The position numbers and the translations under genes were made by a program. Shown here in pieces: positions 1 through 11,693 of a DNA stretch of 64,000 bases. The DNA is taken from positions 130,535,466 to 130,599,465 of the forward strand of contig NC_039365.1 of assembly GCF_003573695.1 (NCBI RefSeq). The letters are read 5' to 3'. The notes under the pieces are model-generated. The model had not been told where the DNA came from and ran no database searches. It saw only the letters and a list, made by a program, of their open reading frames with translations. Positions within the stretch are counted from its first letter, which is position 1. Each line of letters opens with the position of its first letter. The stretch comes from Papaver somniferum. Its lineage: Eukaryota > Streptophyta > Magnoliopsida > Ranunculales > Papaveraceae.

Positions 1-63
1 GTTTCCATCGCATCAAATTTATATACACATTTCCGGGTCCACCAGTCGGCGGCGCCAAAAAAT
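1..63 (-). mobile_element. Athila (Ty3-gypsy) element, primer-binding site and leader, minus strand
   Basis: Read on the minus strand, the bases just after the LTR end at position 64 contain TTTTTTGGCGCCGCCGA. This resembles the primer-binding site that follows the 5' LTR in plant Athila elements. The rest of this element runs off the left edge of the window. The family is inferred from this site and from the LTR start shared with the plus-strand Athila copy. Confidence 0.7.
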
Positions 64-1640
64 TGATGTGATTTGTAGATAGTGGTAAAAGTGGTTCGAT
101 TCTCAGACTTGTGAAGGATATTAATTAGACTTAAATTCTAATATTATAATAGAAAACTCACTAAAAATTACAGCAAACTCAATCAAAGATGATATCAATA
201 CTAAAAGAAACACTGAGGCTAAGATTCCACTATTTTCCAAGTTCAAAGTGATTAAACCAATACTTATATTTATGCAATTTTCTCGTTTAATTTGATTCTA
301 AAATATTGCAACAAGTAGATTTTCAAAAGTAGTAATTGTAAATACCAAGTATGAAGCATCAAAAGTCTTAAAACTAAGCATACTCCATCAAAATAGATCA
401 CAATCACTCAAATAAAAATCATATTTAACAATAGTTCAAAGCAAATAATCATATAATTATTGCAAATAAAAAGATAAAATAGAATTTACCACTTTTTGTT
501 GGAAAAATACCTTCCTCTATCGCCTCAGCAATGGGGTTTAGCTCCTCATATTAATCATGATCTCAAAATATGTGTTTGTTGCTCAAAAGATGATTAAAAG
601 AGTGAAAAGTAATAACACAGACTGTTTGCAACAGTGTATTGGTGTTGCAAAACAGCTGTTACAATGGAACTGTTACAGAAAACTGTTGTAATTACTGTTG
701 CTTTGTCGCTGATTTTAAGACCCTAGAATACGACTGCCCTGCCCAACTTAATGTTCTTCAGCTGTTAAACAATGACACTGTTCTGCGACTGTTTCCCGTG
801 CGTCAATGTTCTTCGCGTTCTTCCTCTTCAGCAGCAGCAGCAGCAGAAACAGAGTTTGGTAAAGCTCTTATTTATTCTTCTCTGGCTCTCCTTAGGTTCC
901 CAAACTCTCGACACCTCTTCTATATAACCCAAGACATCTACTTATATCAAAAACACCGATTAAATCTCTCCCAAATCTTCCAAAATCTCTTTCCTTCTCT
1001 TCACGGCCAAGTTGCGGCAATTTCTTGTTTTAGAATTTCTACGTGTTTCTGAGCTTTCCTTTTTATTCTAAACCCTTCCTTAGATAGATACAAATCTTTG
1101 GGAAAGTTTACAGCACTTTAATCTCTCAAAAATTCCCTAAAACAGGTCACACACGTGACTTTCCATATTTTCTGTTGTGAGAAAAATCTGTCGATTGAGC
1201 CCAGTCTAATCGATTTAAACACCCATATCAGATTCCTAGACCCATAAGGAGTCTATCCTATGAAAATCAGAGGTTTAATCGACCTCAAACTCCTCCAAAT
1301 CACGATTGCCAAAACTGTTCTTCAGTGCACCTATTTTCCCGCCAAAACCTGGTTTTTGAAATGTTGAAGATGGTTGCCCCTTATCCAGGGTAGGGGTGCG
1401 ATTAGCAACTACCTGGAAATGGGATTCCCCTTAGTAATTAGGTTACCCCTTATCCAAAGTGAGAGTCCGAATAGCAAATGTCCTCCGGGTGCTTTCCGAC
1501 AACTTTTCGAGCCAACTTTTTCCAAAAATGTTTATTAGCCAAAAATACCTACAAATAAATAAAACACCATAATAAGTACAAAAATGAGCCCTAACAATAT
1601 ATAGAATCGGGACAAATCGGACACAAAAATGTGTCTATCA
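64..1640 (-). repeat. Athila 5' LTR, minus strand, about 1577 bp
   Basis: On the minus strand the LTR begins at 1640 with TGATAGACACATTTTTGTG and ends at 64 with CA, directly before the primer-binding site. Its first 130 bases match the LTR start of the plus-strand Athila at 3590-3725. The LTR start falls exactly where the plus-strand integrase reading begins (1641), so this element is nested in the other one. A 137-codon open stretch on the plus strand at 639-1052 is judged to be chance. Confidence 0.75.
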
Positions 1641-2426
1641 GCTGCGTGTAAAACCAATGACCATAGGGTTGTGATTGAGTTCTTGAGAAATAATATACTC
1701 CGCGAGCTATAATTAGTGATGGTGGGTCGCACTTTTGTAATGGACCTTTTAGGATTTTGATGAAGAAATATGGTATTACACATAAGGTAGCTACCCCGTA
1801 TCATCCACAGACTAGTGGTCAGGTAGAAGTTTCCAATAGGGAGATAAAACGTATATTAGAGAAAACAGTTATTCCTAATCGGAAATACTGGTCGTCTAGG
1901 CTTACTGATGCCTTATGGGCTTACCGTACTGCGTTTAAGACCCCATTGGAATGTCACCTTATCGACTCGTGTATGGCAAGGCATGTCACTTACCTGTTGA
2001 GTTAGAACATAGAGTTTATTGGGCTGTTAAGCAGCTAAATTTTTCACTTGAAAAGGCAGGAGCCCATAGGAAACTCCATCTCAATGAGTTGGAAGAGATT
2101 CATAGGATGCATACGATAGTGCTAAGGAGTATAAGAACAAAATGAAACTTGTGCATGATATAAATATCTTAAAAAAGTCATTTTCTCCAGGTCAAAAAGT
2201 TCTTCTGTATGATACCCGCTTGCATCTTTTCCCTGGGAAGTTACGTTCTCGGTGGACGGGTCCTTTTATTGTTCATACTGTCTTTCCTCATGGAGCTGTT
2301 GAGATCGAGACACCGGATGGTAGTAGTTCTTCGAAGGTTAACGGTCAGATATTGAAACCCTTTTTAGAGCCCTTTCCTACAGGTGATATTGAGGAGGTCC
2401 CTCTGGAGGACCCTGTTTATCCTTGA
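1641..2426 (+). pseudogene. Athila integrase C-terminal part, frameshifted
   Basis: This is the last part of a Ty3-gypsy polyprotein: integrase, the enzyme that inserts retrotransposon cDNA into the genome. Translation from 1641 gives [15 protein letters not shown], then SDGGSHFCN with the second catalytic Asp of the DDE triad. [19 protein letters not shown] follows and carries the Glu (E of QVEVSNRE), then the conserved [23 protein letters not shown] and GKLRSRWTGPF blocks. At least one frameshift near 1950 and a second break near 2110-2145 divide it into three frames. The part upstream of KTND is missing because a second Athila was inserted here. This coding remnant is dead. Confidence 0.9.
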
Positions 2427-3575
2427 TTGACCATCGAGGCGATTGTATGTTGTTGTATATTAGTTTTTGATTTCTCTCTTCACCCAGGTACTATCTTTCC
2501 GACTTCTCTCTTTACTAATTCCTCATGTTACTTTACTGTTTAGTATTGGTCTTTCATTAGAAACATTGAGGACAATGTTAGATTTAAGTTTGGGGGTGGG
2601 GAAGAAACTTTTTGTTAGCTTTTAGTTGCAATAAATAAACTCCAGAACCTAGAAATTTATGCTTATTAAGGTTGACACTAACCAATCTAAGTGGATGGGA
2701 ACATCTTGGTTATAGGAGTTGAAGAACCAATATGATTAGATGGAAACATCTAAAGAGTCTATTCATAAAAGCACAAAGCTCAGGTGTTAGAATTAAAACA
2801 AACATGGTAGTTTCGCCATATCTCGTTGAATCCTAATCCTTCTGTTTTTATTTTTTTAAGTGATTTGGTACGACACACGATTCAAGTTGTTTCCTTTGCT
2901 AGGGTGGAATAGAGTGATTGAGATACCAAAAAAAAATAAAAATAAAAAAATAAATAAAATGAGACCAGACCATTAGACCAACCAGAATAAATTCAATAAA
3001 GTCGACCACTGGTACCCTTGTATATGCCAGTTGTGTTGACCTAGAGTTAGGTTTATCGACCACTGGTCCCTTTGTATATGCTACTTGTGTTGATATTAGT
3101 CAGACCAATATCTCATTCCATTAGGATAGGTTCACCTTGGCAGAGGCCTTCAGACAGATATGGGAAACACCGTTCACTTTTAACCATCTCTTTATCCATC
3201 TTCTTAATCTTTCCATGTGATTGGTTGACTCCGGTTATGATGTACAGAAACTATTTGAGTAGAGCTCTGTCACTTATATATGAATTTTAGTATGCTGAGT
3301 GCAAACTCGTGTACAACAATTGGAATTTCGCATCAGGGTACTTCCTCCTGTAGTCAATGAGAGTATGCCAACCAAGGAGATTCTTTAGTGCTTTCAAAGG
3401 TTCTGCGTAGATAGCTAGGGTCTGGAGTAAAGGTTTTGTGGGTACACCTCTGGTAAACTCTCCGGAGACAACACTCCGCCACTAGGGCCACCTAGTGGTT
3501 TAACGACTTGCTGCACGTGCTAAGTGTAGTCATTTTTTTTTCTAGATTAGATTTGCTCGAGGACTAGCAAATAAT
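2427..3575 (+). mobile_element. Athila 3' internal spacer, non-coding
   Basis: This is the spacer between the pol stop codon and the 3' LTR. No env-like or other ORF can be recognised. It has a first polypurine-like block, AAGTTTGGGGGTGGGGAAG, at about 2586-2604. A roughly 55-bp segment is repeated twice (about 3001-3055 and 3057-3105, both containing CGACCACTGGT and TTGTATATGC). There is also a simple A-rich run at 2930-2960. Confidence 0.6.
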
Positions 3576-3725
3576 AAGTTTGGGGGTATTGATAGACGCA
3601 TTTTTGTGTCTAATTTGTCCTTAATGTTCCGTATTGTTAGTACTCGATTTCGTACTTATTATGGTGTTTTGTGTGTTTGTAGGTATTTTTTTGGAAATAA
3701 ATATTGTTGGAAAATTCGGCTCTAA
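3576..3725 (+). repeat. Athila polypurine tract and truncated 3' LTR, plus strand
   Basis: AAGTTTGGGGGTA at 3576-3588 is the polypurine tract that primes plus-strand synthesis. The LTR starts at 3590 with TGATAGACGCATTTTTGTG. Its first 130 bases align with the minus-strand LTR read down from 1640. The similarity fades after the GGCTC near 3720, so this LTR is truncated. Confidence 0.75.
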
Positions 3726-4189
3726 CAGAAAAGAACTTATATTTTTTCAAAAATTCTTTGAAATTTAGTTGGTGTGCAAAATGAGGGTTATCTGTTAGCA
3801 AATTTAGTAAATTTTAATATCTCATAAAGCTGTAATTTCGTCATGAAATGTTTAGGGTTCTCCGGCAGTGAACTAAAGTTGTATGTGGTGATATTTTCAT
3901 GTTGCATGCTTGGAATTCTTCCTGAACCCCCAACCTTTTCAATCAACTTTGAGGACTTCGAAATCACACTTCTTAACAGGTTTCCTGAGCAAACACAAGT
4001 TGTCAATATCATGGAGAATACCTCAATGTTAAGAGAGCTTATACCCTACAATGACTGCATTCAAGTTCAAAATGGTTTCAACTACATGAGAATAATACTC
4101 AGAATTAATCTTTCTCATCTTTTGAGATTTGGTACCCATGTCCCTAAAAACTCTTATGGTGCTAATTAGATTGAACTCCAATTTTTTGA
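3726..4189. other. Unassigned sequence between Athila and Copia-1
   Basis: There are open stretches of 108 codons (+, 3843-4169) and 74 codons (-, 3788-4012), but neither resembles a family I know. They overlap on opposite strands. I see no splice-site pattern, repeat or RNA gene. It may be the outer end of a decayed element or original target DNA. Confidence 0.3.
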
Positions 4190-6400
4190 TGTTAGAGCAA
4201 TGCATGGTTGAACCCTCAAGTTTTTCTATCTCAGGCTTGTTGTCAATGTTAGATGATCAAAACTATATCTTGATTTCTAGTCTACTAAGTCAACTCTAGG
4301 ACTAGGTTAGCATTTGGTAGTTGAGTATCAGATATCACCCTTGAAGACTGAAAATCGACAAAGACATTTGGAAAAATTCAGTATAAAGTGTGTGAAGACT
4401 GAACCTTTCTGTTTTACTCACTGCCATTCTATCTTCTTGAGACGATGTCCTTTGACTTCTGGCAGATTTACAAAGAAGAGGTTTTGATTCAATCATGTCT
4501 TGTTAAAATTTTCATAATATGATTTTAGCAAAGATGTTCAACGATCCTTAAAAATTTTAGTTCTAAACAACTTATTGTGTGAAATAATTTGTGGATCAAT
4601 TGAAAATTTTCCATGAAAATAATGTTATCACATCGGAATGTTTCAAACATCATAAGAGATAAATATAGAACTATCTGATATTTATGCTCAAGGTAGGTTG
4701 GCGAACCAGTTCGCAAACCATAGATATCCGAGTTTCAGAAATACATGAGGGTTGGCGAACCAGTTCGCAAACCATAAGTTCAGATGGGAACAATTCACGA
4801 ACCGTTGTGAACGGATTTATTAAAATTTGTATTATAGGTTAGCAGTTGGTGAATCGAGTTCACGAACAGTAGCCAACTGAGTTCAGTAGTCTGGTAGGGT
4901 TTGCGTACCCGGTTCATGAACCGTTGCACCCTGACTCATGAACAAGCCTAACGGTTCACGAACCGTTGTACCAACTTTCCCAGTTTAAGATTTTAGCATA
5001 AGCTCAAAGACTTATTTTTTAAAATATCTTTAGCATTTCTAGAACTCTCTCAAACACTTCTAAGACTTCATTGATCACTCAAACACTTATGTGCGTGCAT
5101 TATGATTAAATTCTTAGGTATTTTAGTGAACATCAAATTGCTTTAGTTCTTTTGCGTACTTGCGAAACCAAACAATCATTATACACGGTTCCAGAACCGG
5201 TTCATATCGTATATTATTTAATTATATTTTCAAGACCTAAAAGTGTTTGCTTTATTTCCAAGTTATCTTATATTGAATACTAAGCAACCTCTGATCTTTG
5301 AAAACTATAAATAGAGATGCTCTTTGGGAAAATCAATCCTGACATTTTTTGTCTCTATAGACCTAGTTTTCCTCTAAGAAATATAATTAGATCTACGACT
5401 AAACGATTTCGCTTTAGAAATTCGTGAAGCCAGGTCCAACTATTTTTACCTTGATAGTTCGTGTATCCTAATCTTGCTTTTCTGTATTTGAGGTTTTTGC
5501 AATGTCTTTCAGGCAAAATAGATAGTAATCGTAAAGTTCTCTTCATCTCAGACTTTGTGATTCCTCAAGATAGATATCTGAAAACTGATCTTAGTTGATC
5601 TTTTGAAGATTGTTCTTGAGAGGTGGTTAAGAATCTAGGATGCTCTTTGGGAGTCTTCAGTTATGGGTTTGTGAGGTTTGTTATCTTTGTCTATTGTAAA
5701 AACATGTCCTCACCTTGATCTTTGATCTAAATGGAAATCAAATAGGCTTATATGTTAAAGGAAGATTGGTATAAAAAGTCTTCACCTAGGTTGAAGCAAC
5801 TCTTAGGATGTAAATGAAGTTATCTAAGGGAATAAATAGCGTAGAGCCATGCGAGGTTCAGTAGACGTAAGGAGCGTTGACTATAACTGAATCGCTTGGA
5901 GGATGGACTCGGTCTCAACTGCATTCCAGTCCGAAGTCTGATAGTAGGCTAGTGTCTGTAGTGGCTTAATACGGTTTGGTGTTCAAATTTGGACAAGGTC
6001 CCGGGGTTTCTCTGTAGTTGCGGTTTCCGCGTTAACAAAACTTCTGGTGTCTTGTGTTTTTATTTTTTCGCATTATATTTTTTATTATTATAATTGGATT
6101 TACGTAAGTTGTACATATTCAATCTTAGTAGATACCTCCATCTAATTGTGAACGATTACGAGACTCGGTCTTGTAGATTTCGTATCTTGAAAGATAGATA
6201 ACAAGTTTAATTACTTGGCAGAATTCCGATTGAATTATTTGTCTATATATATACTGATTGAGAAGAGGTTAGAGATATAAACTCTATATACGTATTTCCA
6301 AGGATCATTCAGTTGGTCTACTTGCAATTGCATTAGGTTATGTCCTTACAGGTTGCCGAACGAAAAAACTGGTGGAATACTTGGTACCCCTGCATTTTCA
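4190..6400 (+). repeat. Copia-1 5' LTR, about 2.2 kb
   Basis: The LTR begins with TGTTAGAGCAATGCATGG and ends with CA at 6400, immediately before a tRNA-Met-type primer site. Its first 1.39 kb is repeated at 10400-11693. Upstream of a TATA box (CTATAAATAG near 5305) lies an array of short inverted motifs at about 4685-4975. They include GTTCGCAAACC twice, GGTTCATGAACC (a perfect palindrome) and several GTTCACGAACCGTT variants. The block GCGGTTTCCGCGTTAACAAA near 6021 recurs in the other two copia-type LTR families of this window. Confidence 0.85.
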
Positions 6401-6420
6401 ATTGGTATTAGAGAAGACAA
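6401..6420 (+). other. Copia-1 primer-binding site
   Basis: ATTGGTATTAGAGAAG follows the LTR end directly and matches the usual plant copia site TGGTATCAGAGC (complement of the initiator tRNA-Met 3' end), with changes. Confidence 0.8.
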
Positions 6421-6463
6421 ACACTGTTAGACCTAATAAGTGTATGTTTGAAGCGATCTATAT

Positions 6464-7512
6464 TATGGAAGGAGTGCAATCTCTATTAACGTACCACCAC
6501 CGTTTGATGACAAAAATTATTTGTGGTGGAAAACTGCTATGTGTTCCTTCTTACAAGCTCGTGACTTTCATACATAGGTTCTTGTTGTAAGAGGATACAA
6601 TACTCCAACGGTCGGAGAAGGAGATAATATTGTTCCTAAAGGCATGAAAACATATAACGAGATTGAAAACAGTGCTGCTAAATACAACTCTGATGGATTG
6701 AATTTTATTATCCACGCCATAAGCCCAGATCTTCAACATCATGTGTCTACGTGCATTAGATAAAAATATACTTGGGATATCTTAAAAATCGTATTTGAAG
6801 GGCAGAAAAGGAAGCACGACTTCAAAACCTAACTTATGACTGGGAAACCTTCGTATGGATGTTGAAGATTTGTTTGAGGGATTTAATTACAAATAGTCGG
6901 AATTAGTGAACGCTTTTCATTCATTAGGAAAGATTATTCCTCTACGGGATATTGTGATGAAAATCCCGAGATCCTTACGAGCTCGATATGAGTATAAGAA
7001 CATGCCATCACTGAAGGAAATGATCTTGTTACTCTTTCCAGAAGGATCCTGGTTGGGAAGTTAAAGATCTTTGATTTTGAACAGAGTAGACGAGTTATCC
7101 ATCTTAGTTCAAACAATTATGCTCTTACTGTAGATGATGAATCCGTTACCCTTTGTCCTGAACTAATTGTCAAAGAAGATGAGTATATCTGAAATTCAAT
7201 TCTGTCACTATTTGCTCAACAGATTAAGAAAACTTTTAGACGGGGAAAAAGAAGATCTCTTAATATTCTTCTCAAACAAGGAGTTTTATTGACAGTAAGG
7301 TTCGAAATAACAATGACACCACTCTCTGTGCTAGGTATCTTGGTCGAGGACATCACCTTTATGTATGTCCTAACAAGGGGTACTGTAGGAAATCCAAAGC
7401 CTTTATGGATACTCTAGACTATTGTCTTGAAGACGACTTATCTCTTAAAGATGAGTATCTTACTTGTTTTGTTGACGATCATGTTCCAAATATCAATAGT
7501 TCCGAATGATCC
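6464..7512 (+). pseudogene. Copia-1 gag, UBN2-type, with damaged zinc knuckle
   Basis: Gag forms the virus-like particle of an LTR retrotransposon. Broken frames give, in order, PPPFDDKNYLWWKTAM (the start of a copia-type gag), GMKTYNEIENSAAKYNSDG, HAISPDLQHHV and later VNAFHSLGKIIPLRDIV, all UBN2-domain signatures. At about 7330-7375 comes CARYLGRGHHLYVC, a CCHC zinc knuckle in which the second Cys is Tyr. Stops and frameshifts occur from about 6590 onward. No protease motif follows. Confidence 0.75.
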
Positions 7513-7968
7513 ATGCAGAGCAACCTTCTTTCTCTTGAAAAAAAAATCGGTCTCTTGATTGAAGAAATTATTTCATTAAAGACTAAATTTCAACTAGAAA
7601 AAGAACTTATCTTAGAAAAGGTTGATGTCATGGAACATAAAATTGAAAAAATGGGAAAGGAACAAATAAGACTTAATGAACTTATTTATGATCTTATTAT
7701 TCACAAAAAGAAAAAGTATCGATCTAGGTCGAGAAATTATAATAATAACAGTCAACGAGTCTCCTCAAAACACATTTACTGGTCAAATTCCTTCACCAAA
7801 AGTCATGAAGAATACCCGTTCATCTGCAAGGATATGAAACCCTTATCTCAGTATTCCTTTTCAAGGATTGAAATCATTCAGATGATCAGTGTGTTTTTAA
7901 AATCAGAAATCAAAAGAAAATCCTTGTTCTCAAACTTCTCAATCTTGGAAGAAGAAGAAAATTCATAA
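7513..7968 (+). CDS. Copia-1 gag C-terminal coiled-coil region, 151 codons open
   Basis: The product is rich in Lys, Glu, Ile and Leu, with a predicted coiled coil over roughly residues 5-65, then a basic patch (KKKKYRSRSR) and a Ser-rich tail. No enzyme motif is visible. It directly follows the frame that contains the zinc knuckle, so it is probably the C-terminal part of gag or a linker that replaced pol. Copia-2 has a similar Lys/Glu-rich coiled segment near its own knuckle. The ATG at 7513 may not be a true start. Confidence 0.45.
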   Translation: MQSNLLSLEKKIGLLIEEIISLKTKFQLEKELILEKVDVMEHKIEKMGKEQIRLNELIYDLIIHKKKKYRSRSRNYNNNSQRVSSKHIYWSNSFTKSHEEYPFICKDMKPLSQYSFSRIEIIQMISVFLKSEIKRKSLFSNFSILEEEENS

Positions 7969-8540
7969 ACTGAACGAGACGTCTCTGTCAAATTAAAATG
8001 GACTCGATCATTTGTGAACTTTGGACTTCAATCAAAGGATTAATAAATAAATTTCGAAACAAGAAGATCTCAAAGTCTTCAGGTAATTCAAATCTTATCA
8101 ATCCCTTGATTATTCAAAAAAAAAAAGAGAGTAAGAATTCCTATAATTCAAGAAACTTTCTTTTCATATTGAAAAACCTCATAGTCTATTATACAATAGA
8201 AGGGACTGTTCCCCATATAGATCTTCTGGTTTGTTCTCATTTTTCCCTTGGGTGAGAACTACAACCTAAAGAGGGTAGGATTATCTGAATAAATTCTCTG
8301 AAAACTTGCTTGTGAAAAATATCCTGGTAAAAATTTAGAATACCTCTAAAAATTGAACCCCGTTCCTGGAAAGGTTTCTCACAGTACCGTACACCATTGT
8401 GTATTTCTGTGTTGTGAATTATATTTCAATAAAAGATATATTTGTAGAGTTCATTTTAGATAATTAATTCTACGAGTTTAAATACCCTTTAAAACTCTAG
8501 GGTAAGGTTACTTGGATGAAAAGAAATTCACGGACCTCTG
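7969..8540 (+). mobile_element. Copia-1 internal region without pol
   Basis: An 85-codon Lys/Asn/Ser-rich open stretch (7998-8255) has no recognisable domain. None of the copia pol blocks (protease DSG, integrase DDE, reverse transcriptase YVDD, RNase H) is visible in any frame. The segment is AT-rich and looks non-coding. Confidence 0.5.
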
Positions 8541-8663
8541 AAGGTTATAAATAGAGAAATTTCTTCTTATTCCTTCGTATAATTTCTTACTTGAGATAAT
8601 TCTTGAATTATCTCTTGTTCGTCTAGTCTAACCTCTAATAAAGAAGGTAATATTTGGACTTTT
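8541..8663 (+). promoter_or_regulatory. Possible internal promoter of Copia-1
   Basis: TATAAATAG near 8549 is followed about 110 bp later by the ATG at 8664, which starts a second ORF. A possible short intron lies around 8646-8676 (GTAATATTTGG ... CATTCCAG). This is inference from motif and position only. Confidence 0.3.
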
Positions 8664-8945
8664 ATGTTTCATTCCAGGAGAATTCGTTGTGGTTCCTATG
8701 ATAATGATTCAAGTCAAGATAAAGGTGTTTCTTAATATAATTCTGATCTATCAAGCCCTCAACTTAATGACTATAACCTTAAGATGAATCTTGTGCTTAA
8801 CAAGTTTCAATCTTTGAGTGAAGAAATGTAATCCTTTCCAAGAGAATTGAAGAAAGGATTGAGAACATTAAATCCAAATTGTCTTTGATTGAGGAAGAAC
8901 TTGAATCACACAAAGTTGATGAAGACTACACCCCCTCGTCAGTGT
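8664..8945 (+). pseudogene. Copia-1 second ORF remnant, coiled-coil protein
   Basis: The frame opens as MFHSRRIRCGSYDNDSSQDK and stops near 8734. Related coding text continues in other frames as LKMNLVLNKFQSLSEE and KRIEERIENIKSKLSLIEEE, then ends near 8945. The C-terminal half would be a heptad-rich coiled coil. Position and character match the 95-codon ORF of Copia-2 at 45804-46091: after gag and before the non-coding 1.4-kb tail. No known function is recognised. Confidence 0.4.
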
Positions 8946-10399
8946 AAGTGTTTTCCTCTGTTCCCGTTTCTTTTTAATAGCTAACTCCTTGTAGGAATTT
9001 ATTCTTATTGTTTAAGGAGGAACACTAGATGTTAAAGTAGTGCTAATGTGTTACACATCTTGCATGTTTAAATTTTGTTTTGGAAGATGACTGGCAATAC
9101 CTAGTATTCATGGATTATATACATGTATTGCTTATTTTGTGAGATTTGTTCTTTGCTATCAGATTCTGGCGATTAGAACATATCTCTCATAATTTCTCGT
9201 AGGTTAATCTCTTAACTCTTGCAAAATGGGGGTAAACTATTTTGAGAATGATAGTATTGATCTCTCCATGATTACACTTTTATGAATATACTACTACATG
9301 ATTCCGTAAGATGTTCTCTAGGAATCTACTTACTTCCTTGAATGCATAACCACCAGGGAATAAGTGGTGAACTTTAATATCTACGTTCGTACATGGCTAG
9401 AGAATTCTTATGTTGATTCATATCTCACTAATGGTTCTCTTGTTCGTATCTAGCGTAGATAATATTTTTTTTCGATGATTATTTTTCTCACGAAAATCGT
9501 GTATCTTAGTGCCTCTAACATTAAGATCGTTATTTTTAAATTCTTTACTCGTAACTGGCGAGAAGAGAGAGAAATATTGGGATACTTATTTACTTTGTTC
9601 GTAACGGGCGAGTAAATTTGTATGTACAAGAAAAATCCTTCACTTATGATTAGAGTTAAAATCGCTCATGTTATTCTTTCGGAAATGACGTCAAATGGGG
9701 GAGAGTTCTTTTGAACTTGTGCTTAATGGTAATATCTTTGTGGAAAGTGCGGATGTGGAATTTTAGGAGATTCTTATACCTCTATATCTCCTTGACGCGA
9801 ACCGAGGTTTCTTGGTGAAATCATCTAAACTAAATGTTGGTATGTGTATTGTAGTCTTGAATACTCTTTTGTTTAATTCATCTTGATCCTTATTTTTCTC
9901 CTTTGCCAATTTTGTTGACAAAAAGGGGGAGAATTATTAAGTAGTATCGTACTATATTACATATGGCTTTTCAGAACATCATGTAAGGGGGAGTGGATTA
10001 TTATCAATAGGTTTTACCTATTTTGCAAAAAAAAAAGTATTGACTAAGGGGGAGAACATATCACCATAGTATTGCTTCGAAGTTGTGGTGAAATTGAACT
10101 TTGAGGAAGGTAACAATACTATGTTTTTGTATAACAACCGACAAGTAGAGTGTGAATATCTCATTGTAACAAAGCTCTTTTTGAGTATTCTCATAAGTTG
10201 TTATCGCTACGGATCTTCAACAATAAAGGTCCTAAACGAACACAGGCGGAAGCATAGAATAACTTGAAGTACGAAGAATTCAAAATGTTTGTTGAAGAAC
10301 CAAGGAAATCAAGCATAGTGGATTGAGTTGAAAAGTTTATTTATTTTGAATGCATATGTATTGAATATGTTTGTCACTAAAATTGACAAAGGAGGGGAT
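8946..10399 (+). mobile_element. Copia-1 3' internal region and polypurine tracts
   Basis: This is a non-coding AT-rich stretch with repeated purine blocks (GGGGGAGAG near 9697, AAAAAGGGGGAG near 9921, GGGGGAG near 9988 and 10049) and the final tract GACAAAGGAGGGGATTG just before the 3' LTR. Segments around 9660-9800 and 9890-10140 match Copia-2 at 46780-46930 and 47040-47260, so the two elements are related. Confidence 0.65.
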
Positions 10400-11693
10400 T
10401 GTTAGATCAATACTTGGTTGAACCCACAAGTTTTGCTATCTCAACCGTTTCAATGTTAGATGATCAAAAATATATCTTGATTTCTAGGTTGGTAGCCGAG
10501 TATCAGACATCACACTTGAAGACTGAAGATCGACGAAAACAATTGGAGAACTTCTGTATCAGGTACTAGACCAGTCTATTTTACTCACTATCTTACTAAT
10601 TTAACTTCTTGAGACGATGTCATATGACTTTTAGTAGATTTATATGAAAGAAGTTTCAAGTCAAGCTTGTCTAGCTAAAAATCTCGAAATATGATTTTAG
10701 CAATGTTGATCAACGATCCTTGACAACATTAGTTTTAAATAATTTATTGTGTGAATTAATTCGTGGGTTTATTGAAAATTTCCCATGCAAATGATTTTAT
10801 CACGTGGGAATGTTTCAAATATCATAAGAGAAAAATATTGAACTATATGATATTTCTGCTCAGGGAGGTTGGCGAATTAGTTCGCAAACCATAGATATAT
10901 GAGTTTCAGAATAGGCTAGCAGTTGGAAAACTCGGCTCAAGAACCGTAGTCAACTGCGTTCGGTAGTCTTGTAGGGTTGGCCAACCCGGTTCACTAAACG
11001 TTGCACCCTGACTCATGAACAAGCCTAACAGTACACGAACCATTGTACCAGCTGTCCTAGTTTAAGATTTTAGCATATGCTCAGATACTTATTTTTTTTA
11101 ATATTTTTAACATTGTTAGAACCCTCTCAAACACTTCTAAGACTTCATTGATCACTCAAACACTTATGTGTGTGCATCTTGATTAAATTCTTAGGTGTTT
11201 AAATAAACATCAAATTGCTTTAGTTCTTTGGTATACTTTCCAAACCGAACAATCATTATACACGGTTCCAGAACCAGTTCCTAATGTATATTTTTCAATT
11301 TTATTTTCAAGACCTGAAAGTGTTTGCTTGATTCCCAAGTTATCTTAGCTATAATTCTAAGCAACGCCTGGTCTTTGGAAACTATAAATGGAGATGCTCT
11401 TTCAATTAGGAAAATTAATCTCTGACACTTTGTGTCCTAGTTGATTCGAAAGTCGTCCTCTATATACCTAGGTTTCCTCTGAGAAACATAATTAGCTCCA
11501 CGACTAAAAGATTTCGCTTTGGGGATTGGTGAAGCCAGGTCCGACTATCTTTACCTTGATAGTTCGTGTATCCTGATCTTGCTTTTCTGTCATCGAGGGA
11601 TTCGTAATCTATTCCATGCAATATAGATACTAATTGCAAAATTCTCTTCGTCTCAGAATTTGTGATTCCTCAAGATAGATATCTACCTTAATT
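10400..11693 (+). repeat. Copia-1 3' LTR, truncated
   Basis: It begins TGTTAGATCAATACTTGG and follows the 5' LTR up to the position equivalent to 5579. There it stops abruptly, so about 820 bp of the LTR end is missing. It carries fewer of the palindromic motifs than the 5' LTR. Confidence 0.85.

Noticed and set aside
639..1052. 137-codon plus-strand ORF
   Set aside because: It lies wholly inside an Athila LTR on the opposite strand; Ser- and Ala-runs come from simple repeats and no domain is visible.
3843..4169. 108-codon ORF as a host gene
   Set aside because: No similarity I can recognise and no exon context; kept only as unassigned sequence.
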